64,000 nt of DNA from Nocardiopsis sp. FR4 (lineage in GTDB: Bacteria > Actinomycetota > Actinomycetes > Streptosporangiales > Streptosporangiaceae): assembly GCF_009830945.1 (NCBI RefSeq), contig NZ_VWVV01000018.1, positions 1 to 64,000 on the forward strand, given 5' to 3'. Below the pieces are notes generated by a model. It worked only from the letters and a program-made list of their open reading frames with translations. It had not been told where the DNA came from and ran no database searches. Within the stretch, counting starts at the first letter, position 1, and each line of letters starts with the position of its first letter. The translations under genes were made by a program, and so were the position numbers. Below are positions 1 to 7,216 of the stretch, one piece after another.

Positions 1-291
1 AAGATTCGGGACCGGTCCGGCCGTGGCCAGATGGGTCGGGATGTGCGGGTGGTGATCGCCCGGATCAACCCGGTCCTGAGGGGCTGGGGTGCCTACTTCC
101 GTACCGGGAACGCCGCCACCAAGTTTAGAGCGGTGGATGACTGGGTGGTCTGGAGGCTGCGTCGACTCATGGTCAAGAAGCGTGGGCGCAATCTCCGGCC
201 GGGTCAGGCTGCTGCCTGGACGGAGGAGTGGTTCAACCAGCAGGGCCTGTACAGGCTCCGTGGCACGGTCCGTTATCCGGGTGCTGCGTAA
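1..291 (+). CDS. Group II intron reverse transcriptase/maturase, C-terminal part (runs in from left edge)
   Basis: The frame is open from the left edge and stops at TAA 289-291, leaving about 96 residues. They look like the maturase-specific end (GIIM/domain X) of group II intron proteins: a WGAYFRTGN block, a following KF..VD helix and a basic Trp-rich tail. The reverse-transcriptase palm lies outside the window. The protein would help its own intron splice and reinsert. Domain V and VI RNA follow within 25 nt, so the 3' end of the element looks intact. Whether the whole protein is functional cannot be judged here. Confidence 0.85.
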   Translation, partial: KIRDRSGRGQMGRDVRVVIARINPVLRGWGAYFRTGNAATKFRAVDDWVVWRLRRLMVKKRGRNLRPGQAAAWTEEWFNQQGLYRLRGTVRYPGAA

Positions 292-312
292 CCCTGTCAA
301 GAAGATTATCGG

Positions 313-398
313 TAAGCCGTGTGCGGGAAAACCGCACGCACGGATTGAAAGGGGAATGAGGAGACGGGCCCGGGAACGGGTACCGCGCCTCTGACTAC
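313..398 (+). ncRNA. Group II intron RNA, domains V and VI (3' end)
   Basis: Just after the maturase stop, AGCCGTGTGCGG (315-326) pairs with CCGCACGCACGG (332-343) around a GAAAA-type loop, which is the catalytic domain V hairpin. A second imperfect hairpin (about 350-390) closes with GAGG/CCTC and ends in CTGACTAC, as expected for domain VI with a bulged branch-point A a few bases before the 3' splice site. I place the 3' boundary at about 398, giving a 3' exon that begins CAATGACC. The boundary could be off by a few bases because the 5' exon is not in the window. Confidence 0.7.
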
Positions 399-400
399 CA

Positions 401-1309
401 ATGACCGTTGTGACCTGGGACTCCTTCCGTGCCGCGGAACACTTCACCATGCGCAGCGCCCGCCTCGTCGACCGGCACCGCTTCGCCCACCTCTTCCAGA
501 GCGGCCCAACCGGTCCCGTCCGCTCCGCCCTGGACGCCTACCGCAACATCGACGGCGGCTACGGCAACGGACTCGACCCCGACCTGCGCGGGCACGCCAG
601 CCAACCCGCCGCCCTCGACATCGCCCTGCGCTACCTCGACGACCTCGGCCCCATCCCACCCGACCTCGGCACCGGCATCTGCCGCTACCTCACCACCGTC
701 ACCAACCCCGACGGCGGCGTCCCCCCCGTCCTCCCCAACGTCCGCCACACCGAGTCAGCACCCTGGTGGCGCCACCGCGACGACTTCACCAGCGACCTCG
801 GCCTCACCGCACTCATCACCGGATACCTGCACAAACACAACATCCCGCACCCCTGGCGCGACAACGCCACCGCCTACTGCTGGAAGCGCGTCGACGCCCT
901 GTGCTGGACCGAAGCCCACGAGGCCATCGGCGTGTGCACCTTCCTCCAACACGTCCCCGACCGCCAACGCGCCCTCAACGCCGTCAACCGCCTCCACCCC
1001 ATGATCCGCGCGGTCATCGACACCCACCCCAAACCCCGCGCCCGCCGGCACTGCCACAACGCCCTCGACCTGGCCCCCCACCCCCGACACCTCGCCCGCG
1101 GCCTCTTCACCGACGCCGAGCTCAACCGTGCCCTGGACTTCACCGAACGCGCCCAACGCCCCGACGGCGGCTGGGACGCCAACGGGGACCACTGGGACAC
1201 CGCCGCCACCATCGAACGCGAGGGCATGCGCACCATCCAACGCCTGCGCGTCCTGCGCGCCTACGGCCGCGTCGGCGCCTTCATCCCACCGCCCCGCCGC
1301 GACCACTGA
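401..1309 (+). CDS. Conserved actinobacterial protein with prenyltransferase/terpene-cyclase-like toroid repeats
   Basis: 302 residues, no signal peptide or membrane segment. Gly-rich DGG motifs at about residues 51 (IDGGYGNG), 106 (NPDGGV) and 255 (RPDGGWDA) resemble the QW-type repeats of alpha/alpha-toroid proteins (squalene-hopene cyclase and prenyltransferase fold). I do not recognise a specific enzyme. The start is the ATG 2 nt after the inferred intron 3' end; no Shine-Dalgarno lies at a usable distance because the sequence upstream is intron, so expression may need splicing to a 5' exon outside the window. The N-terminus (FRAAEHF..RLVDRHRFAHLF) looks like the beginning of the family, so I keep this start, but the intron could have cut off a few residues. 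Confidence 0.7.
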   Translation: MTVVTWDSFRAAEHFTMRSARLVDRHRFAHLFQSGPTGPVRSALDAYRNIDGGYGNGLDPDLRGHASQPAALDIALRYLDDLGPIPPDLGTGICRYLTTVTNPDGGVPPVLPNVRHTESAPWWRHRDDFTSDLGLTALITGYLHKHNIPHPWRDNATAYCWKRVDALCWTEAHEAIGVCTFLQHVPDRQRALNAVNRLHPMIRAVIDTHPKPRARRHCHNALDLAPHPRHLARGLFTDAELNRALDFTERAQRPDGGWDANGDHWDTAATIEREGMRTIQRLRVLRAYGRVGAFIPPPRRDH

Positions 1310-1440
1310 CCCCCGGACACGAGAGATCAGGCGAACGCCCGCACCACGATCGCTACCGCCACCCGGCCGGGCCACCCCGGCCCCGGCGGCCCGACGGCGC
1401 CCCCGCTAACCCAGAGCCAGGAAACGCACCCCCGCCGTCG

Positions 1441-2180
1441 CTAACGCCTCGCGCCCCCCCCGCCCGAGACGGCCCGGCCCGTCACCGCGCGCGCCGCCGC
1501 CAACCCCGCCTCCCGCTCCGAGAGCGCCCCCTCCACCACCGACCGGTCAGCACCCCCGAACAACGACGCCAGCACCACCGCCAACGCCTCCCGGCGCGTC
1601 CACGGCTCCCGGCCCAGCGCGTCCGCCAGGTCCAACCCGTGCACCACCGCCTCCAGCACCCGCGTCACCAGGAAGTCCGTCAACAGCATCCGGTCCCCGT
1701 GCCGGGTCACCACGACCCGGTCCACCGGCTCCGCGCCCAGCACGCCCCCAGCACCCGGCCCGGCTCCGCCGCGTCCGCCCGACACGCCGCCGCCCCCACC
1801 GCGCCGCCCACCCGGTCCGCGTTCACCGCCGCCGAGAACCGCACGTCAGGCGCGTAGTACCCCGCGGCCGACACCAGCGGCCCCGACCCCGGCCCCTCCG
1901 ACACACCGGCGTCCAACATCACCGAAACCCGCTCCACCGCACCCACCGTGTGCACCGCCAACGCCGCCACGTCCCACGGCGCGCACCGCGTCGGCAGCAC
2001 CGCCTCCTGCTCCGCCAGCCCCGACAACACCCTCTCCAACGCCCTCACCTCGGACGAAAGAGCGGAAACCACCACACCACGCTCAAACACGACACGCTCC
2101 GCCCGCAGCCGACAACCCCCGGCACCCCCACCACACACCCCCCGAAAAACCTCACCCAGGGTCACCGCATTCTCCCCCAC
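1441..2180 (-). pseudogene. Frameshifted maleylpyruvate-isomerase-like (MDMPI/DinB fold) protein
   Basis: Two overlapping minus-strand frames make up one protein. The first (from 2180) carries the N-terminal MDMPI pattern (LSGLAEQEAVLPTRCAPWDV, then AVHTVGAVERV), and the second (to 1441) carries the C-terminal half (FLVTRVLEAVVHGLDLADAL). They join at an 11-nt imperfect tandem repeat, 1733-1743 and 1744-1754; removing one copy restores RVLGAEPVDRVVV in one frame. Family members are mycothiol-dependent or DinB-like metal proteins of about 200-240 residues. The true start may be a GTG near VVVSALSS rather than the ATG at 2180. A sequencing or assembly error at the repeat is the alternative to real decay. 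Confidence 0.65.
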
Positions 2181-2208
2181 GCCACCTCACACACACCCAC
2201 TCGCAACC

Positions 2209-2220
2209 TGGTTTAGACCA
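2209..2220. promoter_or_regulatory. DasR-like palindrome upstream of pyk
   Basis: TGGTTTAGACCA differs by one base from the palindrome TGGTCTAGACCA, the core of the DasR-responsive element of Streptomyces (GntR/HutC-family regulator of aminosugar use). It lies 33-44 nt before the pyk start and just upstream of the -10-like TAGAGT at 2240. A perfect copy sits ahead of the phosphofructokinase gene at 48499-48510. No regulator gene of this kind is in the window, so the binding protein is inferred. Confidence 0.5.
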
Positions 2221-2252
2221 CTCCACCCCCCAAACGCTCTAGAGTGTTAGGC

Positions 2253-3686
2253 GTGACACGTCGAGCAAAAATCGTCGCGACCCTCGGCCCCGCCACCTCG
2301 AGCCCGGAGACCCTCCGCAGGCTCGTCGACGCGGGACTGGACGTCGCCCGACTCAACCTCAGCCACGGAACCCACGACGACCACAGCGCCAACCTCGCCA
2401 ACCTCCGGCAGGCCGCTGAGGACGCCCAACGAGCCGTCGGCGTCCTCGCCGACCTCCAGGGCCCCAAGATCCGCGTCGGCACCTTCCCCGACGGCCCCGT
2501 CGACCTCAACGTCGGCGACGAATTCACCATCACCACCGACGACGTCCCCGGCGACGCCACCCGCGTCTCCACCACCTACAAGGGACTCCCCAACGACGTC
2601 CGCCCCGGCGACCGCGTCCTCATCGACGACGGCCGCATCGCGCTGGAATGCACCAAAACCACCAGCACCGACGTCCACACCCGCGTCATCGTCGCCGGAA
2701 CCGTCTCCAACCACAAGGGACTCAACCTCCCCGGCGTCTCCGTCAGCGTCCCCGCGCTCACCGACAAGGACGAAGAAGACCTGCGCTGGGCCCTGCGCAA
2801 CAAGGTCGACATGGTCGCCCTCTCCTTCGTCCGCAGCCCCGCCGACGCCGAGGAGTGCCACCGCATCATGGACGAGGAGGGCCTCACCGTCCCCCTCATC
2901 GCCAAGATCGAGAAACCCCAGGCCGTCGAACGGCTCCAGGACATCATCGAGGTCTTCGACGGAGTCATGGTCGCCCGCGGCGACCTCGGCGTCGAACTCC
3001 CCCTCGAAAACGTCCCCATGGTGCAAAAACGCGCCGTCGAACGCTGCCGCGACAAGGCCAAACCGGTCATCGTCGCCACCCAGATGCTCGAATCCATGAT
3101 CGGATCCCCCCGGCCCACCCGCGCCGAGGCCTCCGACGTCGCCAACGCCGTACTCGACGGCGCCGACGCCGTCATGCTCTCCGGAGAGACCAGCGTCGGC
3201 AAATACCCCATCGAAACCGTCGAGACCATGGCCCGCATCGTCAGCGCCGCCGAACAGGAATCCCTGCGGGCCTCGCACATCCTCAACCGGGTCCCCGAGA
3301 CCACCGGCGGAGCCATCGCCCGAGCCGCCGCCGAGATCGGCGCCACCGTCGGAGCCAAGGCACTCGTCGCCTTCACCATGTCCGGCGAAACGGCCCGACG
3401 CCTGGCCCGCTACCGCTCACCCATCCCGCTCATGGCCTTCACCACCGAAGAGCCCACCCGCGGCCGACTCTCCCTCACCTGGGGCGTCGAGAGCCACATC
3501 GTCCCCTGGGTCGACAACACCGACGACATGGTCCGCCAGGTCGAGAGCGAACTCCTCCAACTCGGCGACTACCACAAGGGCGACAAAATCGTCATCGTCG
3601 CCGGAAGCCCGCCCGGAACCGTCGGATCCACCAACTCCCTGCGCGTCCACCGCCTCGGCGACGCCGTGGCCCTCACCACACCCTGA
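2253..3686 (+). CDS. pyk: Pyruvate kinase
   Basis: 477 residues, full length for the family. Converts phosphoenolpyruvate and ADP to pyruvate and ATP. Visible are the N-terminal RRAKIVATLGPA block with the following NLSHG, the active-site LIAKIEKPQAVER lysine, the ARGDLGVELP and TQMLESMI blocks and SGETSVGKYP, then the C-terminal allosteric domain. I chose GTG 2253 because homologues begin close to RRAKIV. A TAGAGT hexamer (2240-2245) ends exactly 7 nt before it and there is no Shine-Dalgarno, so the mRNA may be leaderless. A DasR-like palindrome lies just upstream. The plus strand is strikingly C-rich here at third codon positions. Confidence 0.95.
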   Translation: MTRRAKIVATLGPATSSPETLRRLVDAGLDVARLNLSHGTHDDHSANLANLRQAAEDAQRAVGVLADLQGPKIRVGTFPDGPVDLNVGDEFTITTDDVPGDATRVSTTYKGLPNDVRPGDRVLIDDGRIALECTKTTSTDVHTRVIVAGTVSNHKGLNLPGVSVSVPALTDKDEEDLRWALRNKVDMVALSFVRSPADAEECHRIMDEEGLTVPLIAKIEKPQAVERLQDIIEVFDGVMVARGDLGVELPLENVPMVQKRAVERCRDKAKPVIVATQMLESMIGSPRPTRAEASDVANAVLDGADAVMLSGETSVGKYPIETVETMARIVSAAEQESLRASHILNRVPETTGGAIARAAAEIGATVGAKALVAFTMSGETARRLARYRSPIPLMAFTTEEPTRGRLSLTWGVESHIVPWVDNTDDMVRQVESELLQLGDYHKGDKIVIVAGSPPGTVGSTNSLRVHRLGDAVALTTP

Positions 3687-3935
3687 CCCACCCCGGCGCG
3701 GCCACGGCGACCACAGCCACGGCAGCCACCCAGACCGCGCCCGCTGACGTGCCGCATCAGGTCCTGCCCGGAACACACGGCGTATGAGCCACGCCGCCCA
3801 ACCCGGGACAGGACCAGGTGCGGCCGACGCATATCCGGGGCCGCACACCCCACCCGCCACGGGCCCCGACACACCAAAGGCCCCGCACCCCGGCCGAAAC
3901 CGGGACCAGGGCCAAGGACGGCACCGCCCCCGCGA

Positions 3936-4895
3936 CTACGGCTCCGGATGCGAGGCCACACCACCCTCCGGCAGCACCCGCTCCAACGGCATGTCCCACG
4001 GCAGCAGATTCCACGGACTACGCGGATCCTCCGCCAACAGCCCCAACGCCGCCCACACCCGGTCGGTCCCCCCGTGGTCGCCCTCCACACCCTTCTCCGG
4101 CCACAGCAGATACCCCGCGTGGAACGCCGTCGACAACTGCGCCCACGACGAGTACCGCCGCTGCAGATCCGACGCCACCCGCCGCAACAACGTCTGCGTC
4201 TCCACCGGACTCAACCAGTCCAACGACGCCCCACCGCACACCAGCCGGATCACGTGCACCGACTTCCACCACTGGTACGCACCGATGAGCACCGTCTCGT
4301 CCGCCTCGGCCACCCCGGTGACCGCACGCAACCGCGCCACCTGCTCCTCGGACAGACGCACCTGAGCGCCCGTCACGTGCCCGCCCTGCTCCTGCGGAAG
4401 ACGCGACCGCGCCACCCCCGCCCGCAGATCCACCACCAGGTCCAGCGACGGCCCCGTGTGCAGTTCCTCGAACAGGGCCTCCACGGCCTCCCGCAACGAC
4501 TCCCGGTCGGTCACACCCCACTGCCGCTCCAGCATCCGCCGGTAACGGCGCCGCAGCGAGGGCCGGGCCACCACGTCCCACGGCTCGGCCAGAGCCACCC
4601 GGAAGGGCGCGGCCACCGCCGCCGCCCAGCGCTCGGTACTCAGCGGGGCGTCGGGGTCCTTGGTACGCACGGCGGGGTTCTCGCGCGCGCCGATCACCAG
4701 TTCGGCGAAGGACCCCGCCACCAGCACGGCCACGGGCAGGAACGCCCACCCCGGTTGGTCGACGGCCACGAGCAGGACGATGAGCAGCGCTACGGGGGCC
4801 AGCATCCAGGGCTGGCGGCGTCCCGATCCCCAGGCCACCACGACCCAGGCACCGATCACCAGTGCGCCGATGACTCCGGCGACCGCGGTCAGCAC
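3936..4895 (-). CDS. DUF1266 family membrane protein
   Basis: 319 residues from GTG 4895, which follows a strong AGGAG with 6-nt spacing; a TTG 14 codons upstream (4937) has no ribosome-binding site. Three hydrophobic segments lie in the first ~70 residues, followed by a cytosolic domain with the DUF1266 pattern: QWGVTDRESLREAVEAL near the middle, the LIGAYQWWKSVHVIRLV helix and the SSWAQLSTAFHAGYLLW stretch near the end. DUF1266 proteins are often linked to polymorphic-toxin or stress loci but have no established activity. The gene stands alone, convergent with pyk; the 249-nt gap between them holds only a weak hairpin (TGCGGCC/GGCCGCA, 3819-3845). Confidence 0.75.
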   Translation of the reverse strand: MLTAVAGVIGALVIGAWVVVAWGSGRRQPWMLAPVALLIVLLVAVDQPGWAFLPVAVLVAGSFAELVIGARENPAVRTKDPDAPLSTERWAAAVAAPFRVALAEPWDVVARPSLRRRYRRMLERQWGVTDRESLREAVEALFEELHTGPSLDLVVDLRAGVARSRLPQEQGGHVTGAQVRLSEEQVARLRAVTGVAEADETVLIGAYQWWKSVHVIRLVCGGASLDWLSPVETQTLLRRVASDLQRRYSSWAQLSTAFHAGYLLWPEKGVEGDHGGTDRVWAALGLLAEDPRSPWNLLPWDMPLERVLPEGGVASHPEP

Positions 4896-5109
4896 CCGCT
4901 GCTCCTCTCCTGAGAACTCGCTCGTCCGGCTCTTCAAGGATCGGGGACGCGGGCCCTCCGGGGCGCCGGAACCGACGGGTTGTACTCAGGTTGTGGCCGT
5001 GATGTGACCGCTTCAGCCCGCTTGCCCCGGCATAAAGTGACAAAGGGCCTATTTGGGGTGGTACTGGCCGGGTAGTTACGGAGGTTCCGGCCCGTCTGTC
5101 CGACTCCCC

Positions 5110-5916
5110 TCAGTACTTGGGCCCGACGAAGGCGTCCATGCGTGCCACGGCGCCCCGCCGCGCCACCGACACGACGATCCGGTCCCGCCCCCGGCCCGGG
5201 GCCTGGCGGCGGATCTGCCGCTTCCACGGGATGCCGAGATGGTCGAGGGCCCCGGTGAGCAGTCCGATGATGTCCTCGGAGACGTTGACGAACTCGTAGC
5301 GGGGGTAGAGGTAGTACTTCCACTCGCCGCCGACCTGCCTGCGGACCCGGTTCTCGACGCGGCACCCGTCGGAATGGATCAGTCCTCGGATGAACGCCTC
5401 GGGGTGTCCTTCGACGATTGCCCCTTGCCAGGGCTCCAGGACGATGGCCCGGTCGTGTTTCCTGCCGGGTCCGTGCTGGGGGAAGAGGCACGGCCAGTGC
5501 TTCCAGTCGCTGTAGACCTCGGTGCAACCGACACAGGTGATCCCTCCGACGGAGCGGTGGGGCGACCCCTTCGACATGCTGGCCTGGCACTCCCGGAGAA
5601 GCCCGGGTCAGGAGTCCCCGCAGAAGATCCTCAACCGCCACACACCCTTGTCCCTGTTTCCGGCGGGGCTGATGGACCCGTCGCCGAGGTAAGAGGCCCA
5701 GGAGGTAGCTGTAGATCTCGGCGGGCGCGGGGGCCGGGGGAGGGGCCGACACCGGGGGCACTCACCGCTGTCCCGGTACTTGTCGATGAGGGAGCGGTCC
5801 TGCGCCCACGCGCGAAGGGTGGAGCGGTTGATTCCCATACGACGGCTGACCTCGGCGTAGGAAATACCAGAGTCGATCATGGAAACCGCTGAGCGGCGGA
5901 TGTGTGAGGAGTACAT
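5110..5916 (-). pseudogene. Decayed helix-turn-helix plus LAGLIDADG-like (homing-endonuclease-related) protein
   Basis: Reading on the minus strand from ATG 5916: an HTH (ISYAEVSRRMGINRSTLRAW), a CPRC zinc-type pair, a first LAGLIDADG-like helix (IYSYLLGL..YLGDGSIS), a second (EAFIRGLIHSDGCR) and a C-terminal IVVSVARRGAVARMDAFVG. The frame is broken: a TGA at 5608-5610 interrupts GDS/PGLLREC in frame, and the first LAGLIDADG helix is only readable in another frame, implying two compensating 1-nt indels near 5690-5750. I recall similar intact proteins of about 250-280 residues in Streptomyces, annotated as transcriptional regulators. A tRNA gene lies immediately upstream on the same strand. 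Probably inactive; UGA readthrough is a remote alternative. Confidence 0.65.
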
Positions 5917-5988
5917 GGCGAGAATGCCGACCCACGCTTGTGACAATCCGCGGGCAGCCAACTACAGCGGGTGTATATGTCCGAAATG

Positions 5989-6013
5989 AAAAAAGCCACC
6001 CGCTTGGGTGGCT
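5989..6013 (-). terminator. Rho-independent terminator after the tRNA
   Basis: On the minus strand AGCCACCC, a 4-nt loop and GGGTGGCT are followed by a run of six T, a classical intrinsic terminator. It begins 12 nt after the tRNA 3' end and lies between the tRNA and the decayed HTH/LAGLIDADG gene, so the two are probably not cotranscribed. Confidence 0.85.
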
Positions 6014-6024
6014 CTGGGAACTTG

Positions 6025-6098
6025 TGCCCTGGGTGGGACTCGAACCCACACTGTACGAGGTTTGAGCTCGCGCTCTCTGCCGATTGGAGTACCAGGGC
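6025..6098 (-). tRNA. tRNA with anticodon CAA (nominally Leu) but a short, class I variable loop
   Basis: 74 nt on the minus strand. Acceptor GCCCTGG/CCAGGGC, discriminator A, no encoded CCA; D stem CTC/GAG with an 11-nt loop containing GG; anticodon stem GCGAG/CTCGT with loop CTCAAAC, giving anticodon CAA; variable loop ACAGT (5 nt); T arm GTGGG-TTCGAGT-CCCAC. All stems pair well. A genuine bacterial tRNA-Leu should have a long variable arm (class II), so identity Leu is only nominal. A terminator follows directly. Flanks are more AT-rich than the rest of the window. Confidence 0.85.
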
Positions 6099-6232
6099 GA
6101 AAAGGTTTTGTCAAGGCCTTCTCTGGAATTTTCTTATTCGCCTGGCCGTCGCCGCTCCGCCAACGTTGGTGTCACGATTGACGCGCATTGCCGGTCCCGA
6201 CGCCTAGCATCCTAGCGGATCTCGGTAACCTC

Positions 6233-6832
6233 ATGTACGTGACGAGGACGCAGAGCCGTGTGGTGATCGCGGAAGACGAGGCCCTGATCCGCCTGGACCT
6301 CAAGGAGATGTTGGAAGAGGACGGCTACGCCGTCGTGGGCGAGGCCGGTGACGGCGAGACCGTGGTCCGTCTCGCCCAGGAGCTCAAGCCCGACCTGGTG
6401 ATCACCGACATCAAGATGCCGGTGCTCGACGGCCTGTCGGCCGCCGAGCGCATCGCCGCCGAGCGCATCGCCCCGGTGGTGATCCTGACCGCCTTCTCCC
6501 AGCGGGAGCTGGTCGAGCGCGCCCGGGAAGCGGGGGCCATGGCCTACCTGGTCAAGCCCTTCAACAAGGCCGACCTCGTACCCGCCATCGAGATGGCCAC
6601 CTCCCGCTACGCGGAGCTGTCCGCGCTGGAGTCGGAGGTCAGCAGCCTCCAGGAGCGCCTGGAGACGCGCAAACTGGTCGAGCAGGCCAAGGGGTTGTTG
6701 CAGAGCCGCCACGGGATGAGCGAGCCCGAGGCGTTCCGCTGGATCCAGAAGAACTCCATGGACCGCCGCCTGACCATGCGCAAGGTGGCCGAGACGGTCG
6801 TGGAGACGCTGGGGAACGGGAACAGGGGGTAA
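6233..6832 (+). CDS. pdtaR: ANTAR-domain response regulator, PdtaR-like
   Basis: 199 residues: receiver domain (about 8-125) with acidic E14/D15, phosphoacceptor D59 in LVITDIKMP and conserved K108 in YLVKPF, then a helical ANTAR RNA-binding domain (about 130-195, LEQAKG-like VEQAKGLLQ and RWIQKNSM). ANTAR proteins bind paired hairpins in nascent RNA and prevent termination; PdtaR is the orphan actinobacterial member. ATG 6233 was chosen because homologues start a few residues before RVVIAEDEALIRLDL; the upstream in-frame start at 6188 has no support. It is a single gene with its own terminator, next to the liv operon and near pyk, a setting I remember from Streptomyces. Confidence 0.9.
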   Translation: MYVTRTQSRVVIAEDEALIRLDLKEMLEEDGYAVVGEAGDGETVVRLAQELKPDLVITDIKMPVLDGLSAAERIAAERIAPVVILTAFSQRELVERAREAGAMAYLVKPFNKADLVPAIEMATSRYAELSALESEVSSLQERLETRKLVEQAKGLLQSRHGMSEPEAFRWIQKNSMDRRLTMRKVAETVVETLGNGNRG

Positions 6833-6869
6833 GCGCGGCTTACGTTCCCACCCGCGCCGCACTGAAGCA

Positions 6870-6900
6870 GGGGCCGCACTCCCGACGGGGGTGCGGCCCC
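6870..6900 (+). terminator. GC-rich terminator hairpin after the ANTAR regulator
   Basis: GGGGCCGCAC (6870-6879) and GTGCGGCCCC (6891-6900) form a perfect 10-bp stem with an 11-nt loop, 38 nt after the stop codon. There is no T run, as is common for actinobacterial terminators. Confidence 0.7.
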
Positions 6901-7106
6901 TGTGGCGTTGCCGGGGCTCCGGCCCCGCCCGCGACCCCGTCCCGGTTCTGGGCACTTCGCTACGGAGAGTGCGGAGAGAATGTGCAGATCAGGACCTTGG
7001 CAGGGTGGAAACGAGACGGATGTCCATGGTCAACTCGCTTCTGGTACCAGTTTGATCTCGTTTGCACACGATGGGGTGACGGTTGGATCACGTGGCTTTA
7101 GCCATG

Positions 7107-7136
7107 CTGAACGATCTGCCTAAATCGGGCTAAACT
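7107..7136 (+). promoter_or_regulatory. Candidate promoter of the liv operon
   Basis: CTGAAC (7107-7112) and TAAACT (7131-7136) are separated by 18 nt in an AT-richer patch of the 383-nt gap 6833-7216. The -35 match is weak. The predicted leader of about 75 nt shows no recognisable riboswitch. Confidence 0.3.
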
Positions 7137-7216
7137 CGCCGCACCGAACAGCAATGGACAGCGGTGTCGAATGCGCGCATTCGGCGCCGCCACCCTCAGA
7201 TGCGCAAGGAGCGCGC

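Noticed and set aside
6109..6114. TTGACA (minus strand) as the -35 of the tRNA promoter
   Set aside because: It is only 10 nt from the mature 5' end; a -10 would fall inside the tRNA.
5962..6232. tRNA-anchored integrative element (attachment site)
   Set aside because: No integrase gene and no second copy of the tRNA 3' end was seen in the window.
6425..6475. Tandem repeat encoding AERIAAERIA in the ANTAR regulator as a duplication
   Set aside because: The stretch has the same length as in homologues I remember (AAERIAEARIA), so it is similarity by sequence drift, not an insertion.
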